This document shows positions 7,059 to 13,050 of a stretch of 13,050 nt of DNA, in pieces. The stretch is from assembly GCA_028696915.1 (NCBI GenBank), contig JAQVGB010000025.1:1-13050 (forward strand). The letters run 5' to 3'. Position 1 is the stretch's first letter, and every line of letters starts with the position of its first letter. Source of the DNA: Candidatus Dojkabacteria bacterium. GTDB lineage: Bacteria > Patescibacteriota > Dojkabacteria > SC72 > JAFGCJ01. The position numbers were made by a program, and so were the translations under genes. A model generated the notes under the pieces. It saw nothing but the letters and a program-made list of their open reading frames with translations, had not been told where the DNA came from and ran no database searches.

Positions 7059-9176
7059 CGGCTCCTTCAAAATGAATTTGCAATCCGGGTAGCCACTACA
7101 TCCGGTGAACGACCGCCCCCACTTCCCCTTGCGCTCGACAAGCGGCTTACCACATTCGGGACAAGTCTTTTGGAGCAACAGCGGCTGAGCGTTCTTACAC
7201 TCGGGGTACTTCGAGCACGCCCAGAACTGCCCGAACCGACCTCGTTTCAAAACCATGTCGCTTCCGCACTTCTCGCATTTCTCGGCCGGGCGGTACTTTG
7301 TCTTATCCAGTGCCTCCTCAGCGGTCTTGCCGTCCATTCCGAGCATTCCTTTGCATTCGGGGAACCGGGCACAACTTAAGAATCGTCCATCACGGCCCAA
7401 CCTGATCACCATTTTCCCACCACATTCAGGACACGGAATCTTCGAATCGCCCAGAATGACAACGTCCTCCTTCTTTACCTCCTTATCCTTCGTTTCGAGC
7501 GTTTTTTCAAACGGCACGTAAACCTTTTTCACGACCGGGACCCACTGCCGTTCCCCTTTGGCAACATCATCCAAATTTCCTTCAATCTCCGATGTGAAGT
7601 CATAATCGACAACGTCGGGGAAGTGCTCAACCAGAAAATCGTTGACTACAAAACCGATATCTGTTGGGAACAGGTAGCGGCCTTCTCTGTCAACATAGCC
7701 GCGCGATTGGATCGTCGAAATGATCGTTGCATAGGTGGACGGACGCCCGATACCATGTTTCTCCAATGCTTTCACGAGTGTCGCTTCCGTATAGCGGGCT
7801 TTGGGCTTGGTGAATTCCTGGTTTGTTTCAATTTTTTCACACGTCAGCTCGTCACCCGCAGAAAGACCGCGCACCTCCTGCATTCCTTCCTCTCTAATCA
7901 TTCCATAGCCCATCACTTTTCCGAAGCCATCGAAGGTAACCTCTCGGCCGGTCAGCACAAATATATACTCCGTGCCGTTCTTGCACGTCGCAAGCACCTT
8001 CACCACGGACTCCTTGTACAACATCGGCATCATCTGCGACGCGTGCGCGCGGTCCCAGATCAGTTTATACAATTTGAACTGCTGAGGAGAGAGCGAATCT
8101 TTCACCGCATCGGGTGGCAACGTCATGGATGTCGGACGGATCGCCTCGTGCGCTTCCTGTGCCATCCTGCTTTTCGTTTTGTATACCATCGGTTGGTCGG
8201 GAAGGTACTTTTTTCCATACAGCTCCTCAACGCTCTTCCTGAGCCCCCCAAGTGCCTGCGCTGACAGAGTGGTCGAATCCGTTCTCATATACGTGATCAG
8301 ACCGGTCTGGCCCTTTCCCTTGATCGTGACTCCCTGGTACAACTGCTGAGCAAGCTGCATCGTCCGGCTTGCACTATACCCAAGTACTGCATTGGCGGCC
8401 TGTTGAAGCGTAGAGGTGGTGAACGGCGGGAGCGGATGCTTTTTCTTCTCAACCGTGTCTATCGCATCAATCTTCCATGATGCGCCGTCCAGATCGCTTA
8501 CTATGGAATCGACTTCCTCTTTGCTTTTGGGAATGAGCGTCTTGCCCGCTCTCGCCTTCAATTTCGCGACGATGGGATCCTTCGAAGAGGTCAACAGATG
8601 GCTGAATACCGTCCAGAACTCCTTGGGAACAAATGCCTCCCGTTCACGCTCCCGGTCGACGATCAAACGGGTCGCAACCGACTGTACCCGCCCCGCCGAG
8701 AGCCCAAACCAGATCTTTTTCCAGAGCAATCCCGAAAGCTTATACCCAACAAGCCGATCGAGCACACGGCGAGCTTTCTGCGCGTCGACCAGATCAATAT
8801 TGATGGTTCTGGGATGACCGACCGCCTCCTCAACGGCTTCCTTCGTCACTTCATGAAAAACGATACGCTTAGCATTCTTAAGCTTCAGCACCTCAGCGAC
8901 ATGCGCCGCAATCGCCTCCCCTTCACGGTCGGGGTCCAGTGCGAGATACACCTCTGCTTTGTCTTTTGGCAGAAGTTTCTTGAGTTGCCGGATAACTTTG
9001 AGCTTACCGGGAATGACGTCATACTGCGGCTCAAAATCCTGTTCCACTTCGACACCGAGCTTGCTTTTCGGCAGATCCATGATGTGGCCCATTGTCGCCG
9101 CGACCGAGTAATCTGCACCCAGGTACTTTCCGATTGTTTTTGCTTTTGCCGGAGACTCGACAATTACCAGTCTCAT
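7002..9176 (-). CDS. topA: DNA topoisomerase I (type IA)
   Basis: This 724-residue enzyme relaxes negative supercoils by transient single-strand breakage. The N-terminal Toprim domain has VIVESPAKA (4-12, E7) and the metal-binding DPDREGE (81-87). The catalytic tyrosine is Y296 in LITYMRTDST (293-302). The HGIGRPSTYA block is at 474-483. The C-terminal part carries three four-cysteine zinc modules: C582/C585/C602/C608, C634/C637/C654/C660 and C672/C675/C693/C699. A Lys/Gly-rich tail (707-724) ends the protein. Full length and all key residues suggest an active enzyme. Its ATG overlaps the dprA stop as ATGA, and GGAG lies ten bases upstream inside dprA, so translation is probably coupled to dprA. 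Confidence 0.97.
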   Translation of the reverse strand: MRLVIVESPAKAKTIGKYLGADYSVAATMGHIMDLPKSKLGVEVEQDFEPQYDVIPGKLKVIRQLKKLLPKDKAEVYLALDPDREGEAIAAHVAEVLKLKNAKRIVFHEVTKEAVEEAVGHPRTINIDLVDAQKARRVLDRLVGYKLSGLLWKKIWFGLSAGRVQSVATRLIVDREREREAFVPKEFWTVFSHLLTSSKDPIVAKLKARAGKTLIPKSKEEVDSIVSDLDGASWKIDAIDTVEKKKHPLPPFTTSTLQQAANAVLGYSASRTMQLAQQLYQGVTIKGKGQTGLITYMRTDSTTLSAQALGGLRKSVEELYGKKYLPDQPMVYKTKSRMAQEAHEAIRPTSMTLPPDAVKDSLSPQQFKLYKLIWDRAHASQMMPMLYKESVVKVLATCKNGTEYIFVLTGREVTFDGFGKVMGYGMIREEGMQEVRGLSAGDELTCEKIETNQEFTKPKARYTEATLVKALEKHGIGRPSTYATIISTIQSRGYVDREGRYLFPTDIGFVVNDFLVEHFPDVVDYDFTSEIEGNLDDVAKGERQWVPVVKKVYVPFEKTLETKDKEVKKEDVVILGDSKIPCPECGGKMVIRLGRDGRFLSCARFPECKGMLGMDGKTAEEALDKTKYRPAEKCEKCGSDMVLKRGRFGQFWACSKYPECKNAQPLLLQKTCPECGKPLVERKGKWGRSFTGCSGYPDCKFILKEPKGKGEAKGKSRGKGKAEA

Positions 9177-10324
9177 GAGATTTTTTCTCCAATTTTAATC
9201 ACTGAATTCGAACAGAGCCTTAAAATACCCTCTACCTCCAAATGTGTCAACACGACACGCATCGCGGTAACATTCAAAGAACTATAGTGCAAAAGCGTTT
9301 CAATCTCAACACCTTTCTCAAGAATATCGCCCGCAGTTTTTGTAATGAAAAATGGATATATTTTTAGATCATTTTTCAAGATGGCCGACAGCCGTTCTGT
9401 CATGAGAGCGTTTTGACAATCCGCACCCACACCATACACAAGCGACAACATGTCTCCTCCGGAGCATACCGGCTGTGCCCCTTCGTTGATCAACCGATGA
9501 CAACCCTCCGATGTCGGACTGAAGATGTTACCCGGAACCGCCCCCGCCTCACGCCCGTATTCTAACGCAAGCTGAGCAGTAATGAGCGACCCTCCACGGC
9601 TTGCTGATTCAATGACCAGGACCCCGGACACAAGACCTGCGATAATCCTATTGCGCACCGCAAACATCTGACGGTTCACCAGTGTTCCGGGGGGAAATTC
9701 CCAAAGGACAAGGCCCCTCTGAACAATGTCTTCGTACACCTTCCGGCTGGAAGCAGGATATCCACCCGGAGGCCCCCCGGGAAGGACTGCGATCGGAATC
9801 ACATCATGCTCCTTCGTAAGCATCACGGAATGCACCTGTGCATCAACCCCCATCGCCAATCCACTGACAATGCTCACACCATTTCCGGCAATAACCGGCA
9901 CGATCTCACTGACGCAGTTTCTACCGTACTCGGACATCTTCCGCGTGCCCACAACCGCCACACATTTTTCGAGGTGTTTATGTGTTCGTTTCCCATGCCA
10001 CGAACCACGAAAAAAAAGATATGCCGGAAAATCGGGTATTTCTTTTAACCGTGCCGGGTAGCGACGATCTGTCCACGAAACGACCCCTACATTCAATTCC
10101 TCAAGCTCACCTCTGAAATCTTCGAGCTCTCGTTTCCAGTGCCTATTTTTCCATGACCGCCGGAGATCGCACGAGGAAACCCGGACGATACGGTCTTCAT
10201 CTGGCTGATAGGTGAGGTTTCCGCACTGAAATCGAAGTTTTTCATACAGACGAACAAGCGTCCTCGGCCCAATATGCTCAACGGCATACAGCCAGAGAAA
10301 AAAGTCATCCGAAAAGTCGTCCAC
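9173..10324 (-). CDS. dprA: DprA/Smf family DNA-processing protein
   Basis: This 383-residue protein binds incoming single-stranded DNA and loads RecA during natural transformation; the family is also widespread in bacteria not known to be competent. An N-terminal helical region (about 1-35) is followed by the Rossmann-like core: VAVVGTRKMSEYGR (122-135), SGLAMGVDAQVH (154-165), VLPGG (180-184), FAVRNRIIAGL (221-231), ESASRGGSLITAQLALEYGR (239-258), VPGN (263-266) and EGCHRLINEGA (273-283). A C-terminal winged-helix domain spans about 325-380. The start is GTG at 10324; an in-frame TGA 12 bases upstream excludes a longer form and no ATG is near. There is no Shine-Dalgarno site, but an extended -10 lies six bases before the GTG. 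The stop overlaps topA by four bases. Confidence 0.95.
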   Translation of the reverse strand: MDDFSDDFFLWLYAVEHIGPRTLVRLYEKLRFQCGNLTYQPDEDRIVRVSSCDLRRSWKNRHWKRELEDFRGELEELNVGVVSWTDRRYPARLKEIPDFPAYLFFRGSWHGKRTHKHLEKCVAVVGTRKMSEYGRNCVSEIVPVIAGNGVSIVSGLAMGVDAQVHSVMLTKEHDVIPIAVLPGGPPGGYPASSRKVYEDIVQRGLVLWEFPPGTLVNRQMFAVRNRIIAGLVSGVLVIESASRGGSLITAQLALEYGREAGAVPGNIFSPTSEGCHRLINEGAQPVCSGGDMLSLVYGVGADCQNALMTERLSAILKNDLKIYPFFITKTAGDILEKGVEIETLLHYSSLNVTAMRVVLTHLEVEGILRLCSNSVIKIGEKIS

Positions 10325-10330
10325 AGGAAA

Positions 10331-10339
10331 ATCATATCA
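10331..10339 (-). promoter_or_regulatory. Extended -10 promoter placing the dprA start at its GTG
   Basis: The minus strand reads TGATATGAT (10339-10331), an extended -10 (TGn plus TATGAT, 5 of 6 matches). The dprA GTG begins exactly seven bases after it, so the predicted first transcribed base is the G of the start codon. No -35 hexamer is obvious, which extended -10 promoters tolerate. This would allow dprA-topA to be expressed apart from the mre-mrdA genes and as leaderless mRNA. Confidence 0.5.
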
Positions 10340-10371
10340 GACGGATATGACCAAATGATGAATACCTACGG

Positions 10372-10413
10372 TTACAGATGAGCCTTCGCCTTACTCTTGG
10401 CCTTAGCCTTAGC
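10372..10413 (-). other. Out-of-frame Lys/Ala-coding tail after the mrdA stop
   Basis: Starting one base inside the last sense codon of mrdA, the +1 frame encodes AKAKAKSKAKAHL and then a TAA (10374-10372). The tract is a clean alternation of Ala and Lys codons, unlike spacer DNA. It resembles the lysine tail of topA at the DNA level (both contain GGCTAAGG..AAGAGTA). It may be a remnant of a former PBP2 tail cut off by a one-base change, a frameshift product, or simply a slippage-derived repeat. I cannot tell which from one sequence. Confidence 0.4.
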
Positions 10414-12358
10414 GGTTGTCCGCCCACCAGTTGATAAAGTCCGCAGCAAGCTGAGCCGCGTTATTGCTCTCCCCGCCCCCCTCAAGGAACACCACAAAAC
10501 TATACTTCGGGTTATCGTATGGGAAGAAGCCGGATACCCAAGCGTGCGTTTTCGTGTAGTACCCCCGTTCGTCCTTCACGCCGAACTCCGCGGTTCCGGT
10601 TTTGCCGGCAACCGGGATTTTTGTTGATCGGAACGGGACGATCACACTCAACGGACCGGAGGCACTATTGCGCATCCCCTCGCGCACAATTGCAAGATTC
10701 TCGTCACTCACCTTCCCTTCCCGCACAACAACCGGCTCGACGACCGAGCCATTCTGCCCACTCTCAGCTGAAGCCGACACCCAGCTGTGCGTCAGATGCG
10801 GTTTCATGACCTTTCCCCCGTTGGCAATCGCCGCCATCCAGTTTGCGACCTGTATCGGTGTCACTGTCGTGATCCCCTGTCCGATCGCGGAGTTGCACGA
10901 ATCACCCTCCGGATACCATATCGGATCAAGCCATGGACTCGTTTCCGCAAGCGCCAGCTTGTTTTCCGGTGAAGGAACCCTCCCCGTCATCTCCCCCGGA
11001 ATATCCAATCCGCTCGGAGACCCGATCCCAAAAAACTCTGCGTACGGAACAAATGCGTCAATACCCAGCTCAATCATCGTATAGCAGAAATAGATATTAC
11101 TCGACTTCGCAATACCTCCGATAAGATCCAACGGACCATATGCGTGCTGATGGTACTCCTGGAACGGGTAGGTCCCGTTTCCAAGATAAATGACTCCCGT
11201 GCTATTAAACACCGTGTTCCGCGTGACCGCACCTTCCTGCAGTGCGGCGGAGGCAACAATCGTCTTAAACATCGATCCCGGAGGAACTTGAGCGGAGATC
11301 ACACGGTTAAAGAGCGGAAGGCCCTCGGTATCGGCGGTAAGCGCCGCGTAGTTTTCTGCAGAAATACCGCCGACAAAAAGGTTATTATCAAAGCTCGGAG
11401 CGCTTGCCGACACCAACAGCTCCCCCGTCTGCACATCCTCAAGCACCGCCGCGGCCCCGGTCGCTTTATACTTTTCAATTCCACCCGTCAAAATCTCAAA
11501 CATTTTCTTCTGGGCCTGAGCATCGATGCTCAAATATAAGCTATCGCCGGCAACCGGCGCTGTGCCTTCGTTAAGATACTCGTTGACGACATTCATCCCC
11601 GCATCCAGCTCGATCACCTTGACCCCCTTCGTACCTCGCAACAGGTCATCATAGAAAAATTCGATACCATCCTTGCCAACGGTGTCACCCGGGATAAGGT
11701 CCTGATTGTTCTCGATCTGCTCTACCGACGCCTCACCGGTATAGCCGAGCAAGTGTGAAAACATATCACCACCAATATACTGCCGCTTCGACGTATACTC
11801 GATAGATATTCCCTTCAAATCATCCTCGTGCGATCTGATACTGAGGACTTCGTCCCGCGACGCATCTGACACGAGCAAGACCTGCCGGATAAGCGGCTCC
11901 TCAGCAACCGCCTCCTCGTACCTGCCGGTCAGCTCCGCCGGATCGCGGTTTAGTAACCCCGCGACAAGGTTCAGTGATTTATCGATCTCCTGCTCGTCCG
12001 CAGATCCGGGATCAAGGACGATATTGAACGAGGGAACGTTGATTGCAAGTTTTTCGCCGTTCCTGTCGTAGATTACACCGCGATCGGGATGCACCAGCTG
12101 TTCTTCAAGCCGGTTGCGCTCAGAACGCAGAACATTTTCCCTGCCGTTAACCAGCTGGAGATTGACCGCCCCGATCGTGAGATATGCAAAGACAATTGCG
12201 ACAGCAATATACAAATACAGAGTCCTCCAGACAGTCTCGGTCTTGCTCTCACTCCTCCCGACCATCTGGCCTTCAAGGCAGGAAATATCCTGCCAGGAAT
12301 ATGTGCCCCGGACAGCATGCTTCGGTTTTGTTTTCTCAGTCGTACCCGCTCTCTTCAT
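10409..12358 (-). CDS. mrdA: Penicillin-binding protein 2 (peptidoglycan D,D-transpeptidase)
   Basis: This 649-residue class B penicillin-binding protein cross-links peptidoglycan during cell elongation. A cytoplasmic N-terminus (1-44) leads to one membrane segment (about 46-66). The periplasmic dimerisation domain begins with HPDRGVIYDRNGE (90-102). The transpeptidase domain has the active-site motif S362-M-F-K365, the S419-S-N421 motif and the K586-T-G588 motif in AGKTGTAEFG. It lies 12 bases after mreD, so it belongs to the mre operon. I see no Shine-Dalgarno site before the ATG, only an A-rich stretch. RodA, the glycosyltransferase partner often next to mrdA, is not here; dprA follows instead. 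The sequence ends at FINWWADNR, and a Lys/Ala tract continues in the +1 frame past the stop. Confidence 0.96.
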   Translation of the reverse strand: MKRAGTTEKTKPKHAVRGTYSWQDISCLEGQMVGRSESKTETVWRTLYLYIAVAIVFAYLTIGAVNLQLVNGRENVLRSERNRLEEQLVHPDRGVIYDRNGEKLAINVPSFNIVLDPGSADEQEIDKSLNLVAGLLNRDPAELTGRYEEAVAEEPLIRQVLLVSDASRDEVLSIRSHEDDLKGISIEYTSKRQYIGGDMFSHLLGYTGEASVEQIENNQDLIPGDTVGKDGIEFFYDDLLRGTKGVKVIELDAGMNVVNEYLNEGTAPVAGDSLYLSIDAQAQKKMFEILTGGIEKYKATGAAAVLEDVQTGELLVSASAPSFDNNLFVGGISAENYAALTADTEGLPLFNRVISAQVPPGSMFKTIVASAALQEGAVTRNTVFNSTGVIYLGNGTYPFQEYHQHAYGPLDLIGGIAKSSNIYFCYTMIELGIDAFVPYAEFFGIGSPSGLDIPGEMTGRVPSPENKLALAETSPWLDPIWYPEGDSCNSAIGQGITTVTPIQVANWMAAIANGGKVMKPHLTHSWVSASAESGQNGSVVEPVVVREGKVSDENLAIVREGMRNSASGPLSVIVPFRSTKIPVAGKTGTAEFGVKDERGYYTKTHAWVSGFFPYDNPKYSFVVFLEGGGESNNAAQLAADFINWWADNR

Positions 12359-12370
12359 TTTTTTTGAATC

Positions 12371-12859
12371 TTACAGACGGACTGCCGGCCGTGCCGGCCG
12401 TGCACCCTGCATATACCGCATGGCAACCAGAAGCAGTGCAACCGCAACCGCGTTATATGCCGTCGAGCTTGCCCACAGCTCAATGTGCGTCACACTAAGC
12501 ACCAAGCCATCAAGGATTGCACGAATAGCGGCCTCGGTGACCTCCGCAAAAAATAGTGAAACAAAAACGACAATCGCCTTTTGCCATGCCCGCTCCGTTA
12601 TCCCCATCGATCTGCCGGCAACCAGCACAATAAGACCGACCATCATGCTCAAACTTGCAATTCCTGCGTGACCGCGGACCATGATATCGAAAATTGTCCC
12701 GGAAACAAGGGCAAACAGTACGGCCTTTCCCTCTTCTCCCGACAGGAACAAAGCGACGGCAAACACCCATACGAAATCCACCGGAAGTATCGCGGTGGAG
12801 GCGGCGTTGAGAACCGCCACAAACACCGCACTTATGATAATCAGCAAAAAGGCCTTCAT
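12371..12859 (-). CDS. mreD: Rod-shape-determining protein MreD
   Basis: This 162-residue protein is almost entirely hydrophobic with about five or six membrane segments: near 3-20, 27-40, 45-62, 67-82, 93-112 and 133-148. Size, hydropathy and position between mreC and mrdA identify it as MreD, a membrane partner of the elongation machinery. MreD sequences diverge strongly, so the call rests largely on context. The ATG at 12859 lies one base after the mreC stop (TGA-A-ATG), which suggests translational coupling; only a weak GAG is seen as a ribosome site. The C-terminus ends in a short basic stretch, GARPARPAVRL. Confidence 0.85.
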   Translation of the reverse strand: MKAFLLIIISAVFVAVLNAASTAILPVDFVWVFAVALFLSGEEGKAVLFALVSGTIFDIMVRGHAGIASLSMMVGLIVLVAGRSMGITERAWQKAIVVFVSLFFAEVTEAAIRAILDGLVLSVTHIELWASSTAYNAVAVALLLVAMRYMQGARPARPAVRL

Positions 12860-12860
12860 T

Positions 12861-13050
12861 TCAATACTCTGTTACAACAAAAACGTATTGAACGTCTTCG
12901 AGACTGAATCCCTGCTCAAGATACGCCCGCTTGGTCGACGACGTCGGGATATCAACGATTTCCGTTATCAGTCCCAGCACCAGCCCACCCGGAATATCAT
13001 CCTGCCACGTCACAATAATATCACCTTCCTTCACGGTCTCACTTTCCAGT
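12861..13050 (-). CDS. mreC: Rod-shape-determining protein MreC, C-terminal part (5' end off the window)
   Basis: The last 63 codons of a frame that enters from the right edge end in TGA at 12863-12861. The segment reads LESETVKEGDIIVTW, then IPGGLVLGLITEIV, then a closing VQYVFVVTEY. This matches the end of the MreC beta-barrel domain, where a V..GD.VVTSG..G..P.GL.IG.V pattern is followed by an L..VLVV strand. MreC is a periplasmic scaffold that binds PBP2. The direct mreD and mrdA neighbours support the call. The start and any N-terminal membrane segment are outside the window. Confidence 0.85.
   Translation of the reverse strand, partial: LESETVKEGDIIVTWQDDIPGGLVLGLITEIVDIPTSSTKRAYLEQGFSLEDVQYVFVVTEY

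Noticed and set aside
6726..7379. 217-codon plus-strand frame over the radC/topA junction
   Set aside because: It is antisense to two well-supported genes, and its Ser/Leu/Thr repeat is the complement of the topA lysine tail.
7623..9287. Long plus-strand open frames opposite topA (213 and 229 codons)
   Set aside because: They lie antisense to a complete topA with all catalytic residues, have no recognisable domains or ribosome sites, and are explained by codon bias of the opposite strand.
1..13050. UGA recoding as in Gracilibacteria/Absconditabacteria
   Set aside because: UGA serves as the natural stop of five genes that end where their families end, and no gene needs UGA as a sense codon.
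1..13050. Mobile element, CRISPR array, toxin-antitoxin or defence island
   Set aside because: No transposase, integrase, terminal inverted repeats, spaced repeats or defence domains are visible; all genes are core-type.

Overview
The window looks like a piece of bacterial chromosome of roughly balanced base composition. It carries eleven protein genes, two of them cut by the window edges. There is no rRNA, tRNA, CRISPR array, insertion sequence or phage gene. UGA ends nrdD, glyA, dut, dprA and mreC and is not needed as a sense codon, so the code looks standard; this argues against the UGA-recoding Gracilibacteria and Absconditabacteria. A class III (oxygen-sensitive) ribonucleotide reductase points to an anaerobe. 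A fused double-domain ThyX-like protein, lean gene packing and lysine-rich tails fit a Candidate Phyla Radiation (Patescibacteria) lineage such as a Peregrinibacteria/Peribacteria-type genome. A Chloroflexi-like source is also possible for some genes. This placement is inference; no marker gene here settles it.

Left part (1-6195) is mostly a deoxynucleotide and thymidylate neighbourhood. On the minus strand lie a lysine/alanine/proline-rich protein (1-282, cut by the edge), nrdD (433-2460) and a tandem-domain ThyX-like protein (2628-4259). Divergent from the last, on the plus strand, are glyA (4364-5659) and dut (5686-6195). Together they cover ribonucleotide reduction, supply of dUMP from dUTP, supply of methylene-tetrahydrofolate, and methylation of dUMP to dTMP. 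The NrdD activase NrdG is not in the window.

Right part (6273-13050) is entirely minus strand and reads mreC (partial), mreD, mrdA (PBP2), dprA, topA, radC in transcription order. The first three are the cell-wall elongation module. They are followed by DNA-processing genes: the DprA ssDNA/RecA loader, topoisomerase I (its start overlaps the dprA stop as ATGA) and the RadC JAB/MPN protein. RodA, a common neighbour of mrdA, is absent.

The most interesting observations are regulatory and architectural. Three genes without a Shine-Dalgarno site (glyA, radC, dprA) have a good -10 hexamer only 6-8 bases before the start codon, which predicts leaderless mRNAs. The lysine-rich gene at the left edge has an extended -10 promoter, a 7-bp direct repeat with a 10-bp period at the predicted transcription start, and a foldable leader. 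A Lys/Ala-coding tract follows the mrdA stop in the +1 frame and resembles the lysine tail of topA. NrdD lacks an ATP-cone and carries a basic low-complexity insert. The SHMT has Arg in place of the His that normally precedes the PLP lysine. I see no wholly new multi-gene system in this window.
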